Positions 13,673-26,000 of a DNA stretch of 64,000 nt are shown in pieces. Position numbers and translations under genes: made by a program. Position 1 is the stretch's first letter; each line of letters starts with the position of its first letter. Under the pieces are notes generated by a model. The model was not told the DNA's origin, searched no databases, and saw only the letters and a list, made by a program, of their open reading frames with translations. Origin of the DNA: Blastomussa wellsi (Eukaryota > Cnidaria > Anthozoa > Scleractinia > Plerogyridae); contig OX393562.1 in assembly GCA_947652115.1 (NCBI GenBank), positions 28,503,538 through 28,567,537 on the forward strand, given 5' to 3'.

Positions 13673-14429
13673 GTCACGCAGCAATAGCCCAATAATTCTA
13701 ACATGCCTGCGAGGCTTTCTGGTTCAAAATATAAATTTCCCAATATTCATTATTCCCTCGAGGCTTGATACAATAAAAGAAAACAAAACCAAAAGCCTCG
13801 GTACCATGTTTGAATTTGGCCATAAATGTATCAAACTCGCTACTCGGGTTTTGCAGACAAGCTAACCTTTACGGGAGTTTCCAAGGAAAAACGAAACAAG
13901 CCTGGGGTCCCCTTCTTCCAAGGGCCCGTCGGCTGGGCGTTTCCCACCAGAGTACCATGCGAGAACTCCAAATATCAGCCCGAACTAAAAATTACTCTGA
14001 TTCGACGATCACAAGCTGTGCCAGCCGATTCGAGCCAAATTTTACATCTCTCAGCGAGAAATGACGGGTCAGAACCAACCAGTTCCCTACAGTCAACAGA
14101 AGGAACGTATGGAGATCGTATGAACTTAACCGGTTCCCAAGGTAGCAGTTTGGTAAAAACGAACATGATTTTCGCATAATTTGGCCATAAAAAGGGCAGT
14201 GCTACTAGCATAGTGCTATTTTTACTATCACGATCAATAGACCCATTGCATAAATTGCGTCCGCATTTGAATTAAAATACTTATACATCCTAAGCCTCAA
14301 ATTAACCTATAAAATCCTTTGTCTATGAACACCCACACGATGCTAAGGATGTATAATGTACAATTTGGGCATCATTTATGCAAAGGTTCTATAAAGGCTT
14401 ACCAATAGTCCCTAAATTAAAATGATCTC

Positions 14430-14608
14430 ATGTTGACTGATGACCGGCTAAATAGAAATTGATGAACGTTTCTGACTGAAGCCATGCCCTGTCTAGGACG
14501 ACTCGCGATGCTATATAGGACAGACTTGCTTGAAATTACATACCCCGTTAAATCACACCCTATCCAGCAACACGTCCCCGTATAGCTCACATAAGGGAGA
14601 ACGCCCAT
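14430..14608. repeat. Inverted partial copy of the 13283 repeat
   Basis: GATGAACGTTTCTGACTGAAG, CATGCCCTGTCTAGG, CACCCTATCCAGC and CCCCGTATAGCTCACATAAG are complements, with mismatches, of segments at 13283-13475 in reverse order. The two copies form a spaced inverted pair. Confidence 0.6.
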
Positions 14609-15533
14609 AAAAGGGTGACGTGATTTTCTCCCTTCTATCCACGCTGCACTTCAGCTTAGACCTCAACTGTACAAGTCTCCACCGCTGTAACACGGCACAA
14701 ATATTTCATTTCCGGCTCTCGCGATTTCTTCTTGCGTTCAACGATCGAAGAACTACCTTGAGAAAAATCAGAAAATCAACGGCTTTAAACAGCTTATTGA
14801 ACATCGTTGTCCTATTATGTATCGGTCTTGTGATTCATTTTCAGGATAACCCATTTCAGAAACGGAACATAAACCATCAAATCATCAAACCCCCCCTTCC
14901 CAACACCGCCTCAGGGAATATCTCTCTCTCTCTCCTAAGCTCCAACTCCCGAGGGACATCTGTGAAATGGCAATAAATGACTATGACAACCAATTTTACA
15001 ATTTAAAATTCACGATTTTATTCCAGGTAAGTAAGCACCCGTTTTAACTAACACGCAGTTTTGCTTGGTCCTGATCGTGATCAACTTGCAATAAAAAAGC
15101 AACTATTATAAAATGAAGTGCAGATCCACTGATACTTCTAAATCTATAGTGAACATTTTGAGAGCCTAAAACAAAATTTAATAATACCAAATTCGAGACG
15201 TTTCTTTCTCCTTATTGCAACAAACACATGGACGCAACCATGACTTCAACTTTGCAAAGGTTATTCAGCAGGCAATTTATTAATAAAAATTTGCAAATGA
15301 CCACACACACACACAAAACACTTTATGTCGCAATTGCGTTAACCTAGTCGATAGGCCCCTGGTATAGACACTCGCGTGACAAGCTTTGTGTATAACCGGT
15401 CAATATCAAAGTGAATCATGAAGGTGTTTATGCCTGGGGCTAAAGTCCAACTGGTTATAGGTATTCTAATTATTCATTGTTACAAAATAGCAAAGAAAAA
15501 GGCTCTTTTTTCCCGTGCAGGTTGGCAGTTCAT

Positions 15534-18500
15534 TCAGTGCCACACATGATCTGTGCAATGTTGGAAAGCCTACAGAGTAAAACAAGAAAATATATATTAT
15601 TTTGAAGCTCAAAAGCATAAGAATAACTTTAAAAGTTACTAAAAATACTTGAAGTAGTTTTAGCGGTTCACGCAAATAGCTACATTTCGGGTTTTCATTT
15701 AGCCACATTGAATGTTTGTTGGTATACTTGAGTTTCAAATATGTAATTGTTTACGGACACACCCCTCTCTTTAAGACGGACAACTGGTATTGATCCATGC
15801 TTGAGATTTCTTTGTTATTTTACCCTATGACCCAAAGCTAGACACCTTTCCAAGACCGACAGTTGGCGCTCTTCCAGATGCCGTCCTTCTTTATATGTAC
15901 GAGAGTTGACTGAACTGCAAGGCTGACATTCAAATACCCCACAAATCGTTCTGGACTGTCTAAACAATCAGTTTTGAGTTTTCCAAGAATTTTTGTGTAC
16001 AAGCTCAAGGCATAGTTCAAATTCAAAATGGCCAGCCCTTGTAGAACGCAAAAGCAAACATGCATGTAATATAGTTAGGTAAAACTGGGTAAAAAGTATT
16101 CATCTCAATAAATTTGATATGATACCATCCTGTGACAGGTTGACAGGAATAGCTATTGAGTTAATCTGCTCAGAAAGAAGGATCTTCACTAGGGATTTTT
16201 ACTTTAAACAAAATTATTCCCCTCAAAAGCTCAAAATATAGAATAAAGTGGCATTTTTATCTACTTGTCTGAAAGTCAAGGGGCTCATTGGTGAACTTCC
16301 AACATGACCATGGAGTACGAATGGATTTTCACACTTCATTTACTTACATTGCAATTGACTGCATTCCGTTTGTTAGCACACCAGTAGGACGCACCCAGGA
16401 AACAGAAGTTTTCCTGCTTTTTCAAGGTAGATTGGCAGAGACCAATTTCCTGGTAAGGAATTTATGACAAGATTTTAGCAAACCTCAGTTGAGAAAATCA
16501 CAGAGCATTGATCAATATGAAAACAAATTCCCCAGCTGTCTCTCTACCCAAAATTTACAATTCTGTACAAGGCGAGTGAATCAGAGACAGAGTCAAAACA
16601 GGAACAACGCTCATAACATTGTTGTCAAATCTAAAGCTGAAAAAACAGCTTGAGTAGCAAATTATTTTGAGCTCTTCACACTCCGAGACAGGGTATAGGC
16701 TCCTAGAATGCAGTAAAACACACAGGGTTTCTCAATTTTTGAAAGTGCCACCCTCGCACTGTCCTTGGATGAATGCTAGTCCACCATAGGTGACATCTTC
16801 TGTATAGGCGGCTGTGTTCACACTTGGCTCCCGAGCAATAGTACTTGGGTACCAGGTAAAGAGTGCTGTGTTCAGACACTGAAAACCAAAGTACCCAAGT
16901 ACTGTTGAGTGACCAAGCACCAGGGCTCGGATGCCCGTGCCTGAATTCTGGCGTGGGTACTTGAAAAAAGGTGTGCTCACATTGATACCAAGCCTAGAAT
17001 CCAACCAATGGAGGAAAACCTCTAGAAATTGTGACGTCATGCGTGTGCGCGGTGCGTTTTTCTGCGGTGTTGCCCCAAGAGACTTCGGTAAATTCCAGTT
17101 AGCCCTGTGTATGCTTGGAAATCACACACACCTTTTCAATATGATGATCACACACACCCTTTCAATATGATGATTAGCAGTACTTACCACACACAGAGTA
17201 TGAGGATCAGAATCAGCAATCAGCTCCAGAATTGCTGGACCATACTCTGAGACAATGGCATTGCACTGAAGGAATAATCAAATCTCTTAGTAAGCCACTT
17301 TTGATTTTTCAACAATTAGAAAAAGACCAGTAAGCTAGCTGTCATTGAAATCACAATGACAAAGAAAACAGGGTATGTACTAAAATTGTGCAAAAACTAG
17401 TGGTGTTTGGAAATCAAATATAAATAAAATCTTGATTCCCTCAATCTTGACAAATTTACTGGAGTAGTTGAGAAATCAGAGCATCCTTTAGGATTAGGTA
17501 TAATTTATAGTACTTAAGGGTGCATTACATGCACAGCTTTCTAAACTTTACACAGTTCAGCTTTAAGCTTCAGCTTTTCTTTCTCTTATGTGGCAAATAA
17601 ATAAATAAATATTAAAATTTTGAAAAATAAATGCTCTCAATATGGCTAAAACAACATATACATAGGTCAGTTAATGACATCACAGCGGCCACGTTGGTGG
17701 ACTAGAACAATAGACTTTCTCTCCTTTGGGAACTTAACTCTATTTTAATGCAAATTTTGCACAACAATTGTTTAGTCCACCAATATGGCCGACTTATCAC
17801 ACAAGTGAAAACCATCTATTCTAGCCCTCCTTACCTCTGCTGCAATCTGAGCTGGCAGGTAGTTGCACACCTGTTCAAGGAGGTTAACAATCTCTTGCTG
17901 CAAACAAATTCCAAAGAAGCAAGCACAACATCAATAAAAGGGAAACAAACAATGATTTCATGCATTTGGAAAGGAAGAGTACAACCGTCAATCAAAGAGC
18001 CACAATGTGCAGACATGAGCAAGCACGGATGACATAAGGGCTGCATTTCACATTCCCAGGTGATCAGAGATTTCACGGTTTCCCAAACGTCCCACATTTT
18101 ACTGATGTGTGGAAAATACATCAAACTCCTGTCGCAGATTGACTCTCCCTATATTTGGAATTTAGGACAGGAACAAAGCAATAAGGAGAAAGCTAAAGGA
18201 TTGCACAAGCCTCTAGGGTGGTCCAGGGGCATAATTTCCTGCAAAAAGTTAAAAGATTTTTAACCTCTGAGATATCATTTTGGGAATTTCAGAGTCTCGG
18301 ACAGGATAATTCCCATTTTAATTCTCATGGAATGAAGCCTTCGAAATTGGTGGATTATTTTCATCAAGGTAAATTTCAATGGCATAGTGAGAAGGTCCTG
18401 AAGGGGGAGTAGTGAAGGGTACAATATCCCATTTCCCATTTCTGACGTTTCGAGCGCTAGCCCTTCGTTGGAGCGAATTGAGGAATTGTGGGTCGTGTGT

Positions 18501-21500
18501 AGTTTATATACAGAAAGATGGAGATACACTATTGGTTGGTGCACGTTAACATGAAAAACAACAGAATAAATTACTTGAATGAAAAGCATTCATTGATACC
18601 GTGAGGATCAAGAGTGCCGCTTTGAAAAATAAATTTATGTTCCAGAGTTTTGCGGCTTTCTGTGCTTCTTTGGTGAAGGGAAAGGCTGCAGACTGCCAGA
18701 TGTTGCTTAGAATGATTTGGGAGATTGAAGTGTCTCGCGACCAGTTTAGATGCATTTTTGTCGTCTTTCTTTACGCCACGAAGGTGTTCTCGGAATCGGT
18801 TGCCAAGTCGTCTCCCTGTTTGGCCTATGTATAACTTTTTGCAAAAAGTGCAAGTTGTGCAGTAGATGACATTCGCTGAGGTACAGGTCCCGATATTTGA
18901 ATGACAGGACATGTTTTGCATCAAGTGCGAGTGCATTTAAAAGTTCCGGGTTGATCACTTCTTTGGAATGCACTTCTGACCAAGAAGTTACCTATGTTTT
19001 TGTTGCGTTTGAATGAAATAAATGGAGGTCGCGAAAAGATTCTACCAGTATCGGGATCATTTTGAAGTGATTTAAAGTTTTATAGAATGATGGATTTTAC
19101 TACATGGTTATAAGGGTGAAATGCGAGGGTGATTGGAATTCTATCGTTGTTTTCTCTCTGTGACGTTTGTAGTGCTGACTGTCGATCAATTTGTTGGGCG
19201 CGATGATGGCCTGCATGAACAACAGAAGCAGGATAGCCACGTTTGTTGAAGAAATTGCACATTTCCTCTGACTTTAAGGAAAAATCAGAGTCGTCACTAG
19301 AAAGACGGCAAATTCTAAGAAACTGAGAACAAGGAATGGAATTCTTGACATGTGACGGATGTGAAGATGAGTACAACAAATAACTATGAGAATCTGTGGG
19401 TTTGTAGTGCACACTGGTGCATAAACCATTGCCTTCTATTGAAACATTGATATCCAGAAATGCTAAAGAAGTATCAGAAATTTCCCATGTATATTTAAGA
19501 GCAGGATGAAACAAACTGACAGCGGTTATAAATTGATCGAGATGTTCTCTGGTGGAGGAGGTAGCGCCGATACAGTCGTCAATGTAGCAACAATAGAGTT
19601 TTGGGCACTTAACCTGTGTCATCTACTGCGTAACTTGCACTCTAATCCTCACAGTATCAATGAACGCTTTTTCACGTTACCAGGCACCAACCAATAGCAT
19701 AGCTCTTTAAATAAATAAAGACACCAAAGACAACAGTTAAAAACTCAATAATACAGGTCAATAAGCACCTGTGTGGCATTGTCAGCAAGTGCATTCTTTA
19801 AGTATGTCATAACAACTTGGCAGATGTCACATGTCTCATCGTTTCCTGGAACAAGGGTCACAGGCCTCTGCATGGCTAAAAGAGCCAGAAAAAATAAATT
19901 AATTAATAGTATGCAATTTATACTCCATAAATAAGCAAATTAACATAAATACAGCTAATATTCCACATGGACAGACAAAATGAAACTTAACGTGGTCAAG
20001 TGGGAGATAAAACCCTTGCAGGAAATGACAAACACCTCTACAAATAAAAATATCACAAAGGACAAAATTTACAGTTGTCCAGTTGTCACAAACAAAAGAA
20101 AATGGTTGCCCACTGGACAATGTTAGAAGACAGTAAACGTTACAACCTTGGGTTGGGATTTCTGCATGCCACTGACAAATGTGCTTTAAAATAACCAGCC
20201 CATTTGATTCATTCAAAAATGTTCATGCGTTGAAGCTTTTGAATAATTTACCAGAAACTATTAGAAACTGCAAAGATTACAGAACCTTTTCAAGACTTTC
20301 AAGGAACTTTTTAAGAAACAGAGCAGAGCACGATTAGTAAGTTTTTCTCTTATTTTGATTATGTTAATCCTGCTTTTACTGCATAATTTTGTAAATAACT
20401 TAATTCGATATATTTTGTAATTGTAATTACCGTAAACACCTGCAGATAAGCCGCACCTTTTTTCAAAAAATCGTTGCTCAAAATCGGGGGTGCGGCTTAT
20501 CTGCGGGAATATTTGAAAAAGGTGCCGTGAATTTCAATGAATTGACACTTTTATGGAAAAGCATGTAAATAAAGATTACACAAAACTGCAAGAGAGTGTC
20601 CTAAAAGAGCCATGTTTGATGTAAGCGTACTGCTTTTAATTACGGTGCTTACATTTGTTGCTGCCACTAAAAGCATTAAACCATCTTCGTAAACAAATCC
20701 TCCAAGCGGTTTATAGTCACTTTTCTCGAACAGGAAAACGTTATACAGCACAGAATTTCCATTCCCTGCAAAGCTGTTTGCAGCGTCAATGACAATCCTC
20801 TACGAGCATGAGCCACGAACTCGAACGCCTCTCTCTTGTTTCACTTGTAATAAATAAACAAACACGTCCGAGCTAATGCCTGGTTACTAAGCTACAAACG
20901 TTTCACAACGTTCCACGTTGTTGTCACGCAAAAATCTGTGGAAAAACAGTGTTGAAAGAAGAAATTCCTGTCGACAAATGCCAGAAATAAATCTATCATA
21001 TTTCAAAGTTCCATTATATTTAAGCGCTAAAATTGTGGGTAAGACTTTGAAGTATTTTCCGTTTCAATGTTATGATGCGTTTACGTTCGATGAAGATGTC
21101 TCAAGACTCGACCTTGGATTTGGTTTGATTTCTTTCAAAAAACTTGTTTTTCCAAAATTTTAGTTGCTAAACTCAGGGTGCAGCTTATCTGCGGGTGTTT
21201 ACGGTAATGTAATTTAACAGGGAAGAGCCACCCAGTGCATCTGTTAATACATCATCATCATTATCATTATTATCATTATTATTATTATTATTATATTCTC
21301 CACCATCTTTTTCTGTGATGTGTGGTTCCAGAAAATATCCATACCCCCACCACGGAGGGAATTGGAAATTCCAGAGGGGTGGGGGGTCAAAGGCCCAGGA
21401 AATTCCTGAGGGGACAGGGGGTTGTCGGTGAAATTACATTTCCAGATGGTCAAGATCGATACAGTGTAACCTCAATTCGAAATCGCTTCTTACCTACTCT

Positions 21501-22988
21501 GCAGAGATTTCAAATGGTCAAAATAGTGACCTAGGTTCTTGATACACAATCGTAATACATTAAAAACAGGTTTCCATTTTCCTGAAAGTGAATTGGAAGC
21601 AAAAAAGTTCACATAAATCCTCCATTTTGTTCGTAGATGACCGTAGTTGCAACACTTGTTACCAGTCTACCGAATGCCACATGTTTTTGACCGCAATGCA
21701 CTGGTGACTAGCCTTGTTTGTTTGTCACGTTCGATTGAAAAAAATTCATTCTTGTGAGCGAAAAGGTTCATCTTTGATAGTGATGAAAGTGTTGTTATGA
21801 TTTCAGGAACCCATGAATATCTCGTTCTTGTTATTTCTAGCTATTCGTCTGTAATTTCCTGTTAAATTCAGCTTTCTTAGTGATTGTGTTTGTGATTTTG
21901 TGATCATGTTTGCGGTAACTGTTATTGATCAACATATTAATTTTGAAGTCCGCGTTCATGGACAAAAGCTTAAGAGCACTTTTCTACCAAACGGAATGAA
22001 AAGGGATGGATGATGATTTAGTTAAGGAAGTCTCTGTATTGTCTGTTACAATTTATTTCGTTTTCAAACCTGTTCCGATCGTTTATCCAAAACAGTCATG
22101 TTTACAAGAGAAAGTGGCTTAACATTAAGAAAATTTGCACAATTTCTGTTCAAACGGTGATTTTCCAGAGGGTTTACGGGGTATGCAAAATACTTTTGGA
22201 AATTCCGGAGGGGTGGGGGGTTTATTTTCCTTTGCAAAAATGGAAATTCTGTAGAGGTGGGGGGGTCTTACCTGAAATTCCCTCCGTGGTGGGGGTATGG
22301 ATATTTTCTGGAACCACACATTTTATCACAGACCAGTAAATTCCAGATTCTTAGACATTCCCGACTGTACCTTCAGGGATGGCTCACGTCCAAACAATGT
22401 ACCACGTCTGGGTTAAACTGCAGATACTTTACACCCTTTATCAAATTAAAGCTTATAGAACTGGCCAGCTATCTATATCAAACATTTTGTAACATTATAA
22501 TCATCAAATTTTCCACGACGTCTAAATACGGTCGTCTGATACGGCTTCTGACCACTTTAACTCAAAGCCAATTTTTTAATTCTCTAATTTGATTTGACTT
22601 CCGGTTTCCAGACACAAAGTGCTACTAAAATCCAATTCCATTAAAAAGTTACAGAGCATTTTCGAATCAGAGCAAAAAAAATCCTCCGTAGGAAAAAAGA
22701 TGGTGGCTGTACATTTTCCCACAATACCTTGCGACCCTAACAAAGTCTACAGGGTATAAAAGAAAGTTACAATTTAACAAAATTCGTTCCTGTAATAACA
22801 CCATTGTTCTTGCCAAGTTTGATAGCTTAGGGGGTTTTCTTTGCATTTGTTATAAACGTTTTTAGGGTTTTTGTGCACTAAGAATTATAGGTAAATGTGC
22901 CCGTCGCCACCTTTTTACTTGCGGTGGATTGTAGTTATCGTTCAAAAATGGCCCTCAAACCTAAAGACATGCTTTTGTTATTTACATG

Positions 22989-23019
<31 letters not shown>

Positions 23020-26000
23020 ATTGTTTACATGCAAGAGTGTCAGTGTTCTATTTTACACTGAGCTTGTCGAAATGGTGGTAGCCACCCTGGGGAAAATGCT
23101 CCAGACCTACCTCCGGGAGTGAGGTCCATATCCCACAGTCCAGGACACTGAGGGGAGCAGGAGGTGGGGGGGGGGGGAGGGGGGCTCCAGGGGGAATACA
23201 GATCAGGCAGTACCAGGGGTGGCCACCTTGGAATGGATATTATCCGGACCTGTCTCCAGTGGGCTAAAGCCTTACTGTGGGGTAAAGTGCAGCAAATGGG
23301 TGCACTTCCCTGCAGTAGAAAAGTCTCTTTTAGAAACAGCTTGAGATATACGGTTAGCATGCTTGTCTTCCCTTTTTCTTTTTTTTTTATCATCACGGCT
23401 AAGTGTCTGGGTCATTGCTCTTAATGTTTATTGAAAACAGAAAAAGACTACAATTTTTTCCCCACAAGCCTGTTTCGTGATCGCTCACTCTTCAGGGGAT
23501 TTTAATGACAAGAATATTCCTTACCATCGGTTGTATTCTATAAAGTTAACATAAATATATTGGGGTGTGCAATACCTATGGCACATGTCTATAGCGGCTA
23601 AAATTAATTGTACTGGGCAAAGGTTCCAATCATAGGAGGGTGGGAGGGAAAGAATTTGAAGGATCGGCACAATAGCGGTGGACGAATGAATAACAAGTGA
23701 AGATGCGCCTAGACAGGAGGTACGGGGCACAAGGTAGACACATGCAAGAGCTGACTGGAACCTTCGTTAATTCTTCCCTTATGAGTGTAGGTATATTTTG
23801 GACTTGTAAGGTATAGGAACCCATTGTTGTTCAACGAACTCAGACTTTGGCCTTGAGCAATTACCTACACTGTTCATCGAGACTTGTAGCTATGCATGAC
23901 ATGCAAACTATAGAGTTACAAGTTATATGAAATAAAGTGACACAAAGCCAAATGTGTGGCTCTCTTTCACTCGTTTCCTCTCAGGTATCATTAACATAAG
24001 TTTATTGCTACAAAAAACACTTCCAGTAACACGACTTACAGCAATGTAATAAGATTTGGCTTCGCCATACAATTTCCATAATTTTGATGCCACTGAAAAT
24101 GGCAGAGGCTGACTATGGCCCTTTAAACAAACTTTAAGCAAAGTACTAACAGTGTTTCAAATGTCTTCCTATATTAAAACCTACGCTGCACACAGTTTAC
24201 GCAGTCTCTCTCAAAACAAAATGCTTGCCAGCGGAGTTTCAAGAAAATCACCCCTTCAATTCCCTTCTTATTTTTTTGGGAGTTTTCCATGAGATATGCT
24301 GTTTGTTTGCAAGCAATTGAACGCCAAGATTTCAGGTTGTGTATCTTGGTTTTGAATTTTGACTTTCGGCGCACCCTGATTGGTTAAAATTTGACAGTTG
24401 ACAAGCTCAGCAATTTGTGGGGTTCTTGTAGGTGGCAGCCGTGAATTTGGTAGATGCATACAGGCTTCCCTTCCCATGACCCCACCGCCCCCCTATGGGA
24501 AGCCTGTCTGCAGGCTAGACACAAGTGAAGACTCACTGTGAATAAATCACAAACAAACACAGACATAAGGCAGGTGACTCAAAATGCGAGGAGTCCCCGC
24601 ATGATATTCCCGCAAAAAATGTCACGGAAATCATTGCGGTTGACACATGCTTATTGGCTTACAACACTCTGGCAGAACATAGAATTTCACTTGAAAATAC
24701 TCTTTTCTGAATAACTCGTGCAGGTTTTGAGATTTTGAAATAATTTTTTTGGAAAATGAGGCTAAACTAGAGGGTGCACGGTAATCTTAATGAATGGTTT
24801 TAGACTCACCTTTGCGATGCTCGTCATTGGCACAAAGTCCAAGGGCTGTGCACACCATTTGTGGATCCAATTCTTGAGCAAGGATAGCAATGATTGCCTC
24901 GGAATACTGATCAACAAACTGTTGGCACTGATGAAAAAATTATAAAATAATGTTTTCACAAACCAGGACATTATTTTGCCTCGGAGCAAAACACAAAACA
25001 TTGAGTTCTGAAAAATGTTTCTTTAAGACTCGCTTGTGTAAAATATTGTGTAGTTTACATTTCAGTTGAAAGGGAGTTTCAGTTGAATGGGTAGCTCTTT
25101 TAGTTTGAAGACTGACAGAGTGACCAGTGCAGTAGGTAGCACGAAGCCTTCTAGAAGCTTGGTGTGAACAAGTGGTCATATTGCTTGTTCGAGGCCACTT
25201 CCGAAGAAAATTGTGCCCACAGTACGGCTGTTAGATGAAACCACTGAAAATGTGGTGGCCAATGAAGGTCACCTAATGCAGGGTCTGAAATTAACTTTTT
25301 TTATGCAGGCGCCAAGTGGCGACTGAACATATTTTTTCAGTTGCCAAATGAAAATGGTCTGGTCTTCTTCATTACTTAATTTTGTAAAAAGTGCGTTGTA
25401 AAATATGCTACCCATCGTGATCATTTCAAGTGTGCGAAAAAAATATTTCACAAATTTTGTTAACAGCTCAAAAAGTTGTTTATTTGAAACTAGTATAGTA
25501 GTAGCTCCCTTCGAATACTGGCAATACTGTATGTTAGGTTTTAGACCACCTTCTGTATACACAAAAATAATAAAGTTAACGTTATGTATTTAGGGTAATT
25601 CACAACTTTTAACTTACGCGCGTAAAATCCTATGGGGTGGGGTGTCCTATATGAAATCCCCTCTGTGGTGGGGGTATGGATATTTTCTGGAACTTCACAA
25701 TATAAAATTTTATTCTCACCTCACTTGAAATTGAGGAAGGCAACAAACTGCACACTTTATCTAAAGCTTCCTTGATCTCTTCCTGTTGGCAAATAAATAA
25801 TAATTTATTGTTACCAACAATCTGGTCATTACGTAAAAGGCCAACTAGTATTCTTATTAGTCACATCCAGCTTTTGTGTTCACCCTACAGAAAAACAATG
25901 TACTACAACAAACAGTCTCTTTTACATGGCAACGGTACTGTACCTCGGTGGCATTATCTTTAAGGATTGAGTCCAGTTTGTCCATGACAAACTCGCACAG

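Larger units (their letters stand above)
10960..15533. other. Intergenic region between ARID2-like and prosaposin genes
   Basis: This holds the putative ARID2 promoter side (just above 10960), several unrecognised short open frames, and the repeat pair at 13283-13672 and 14430-14608. An open frame on the minus strand at 11663-11430 (77 codons, starts MQLGYTCKNGG) looks protein-like but matches nothing I know. I see no supported gene here. Confidence 0.5.
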
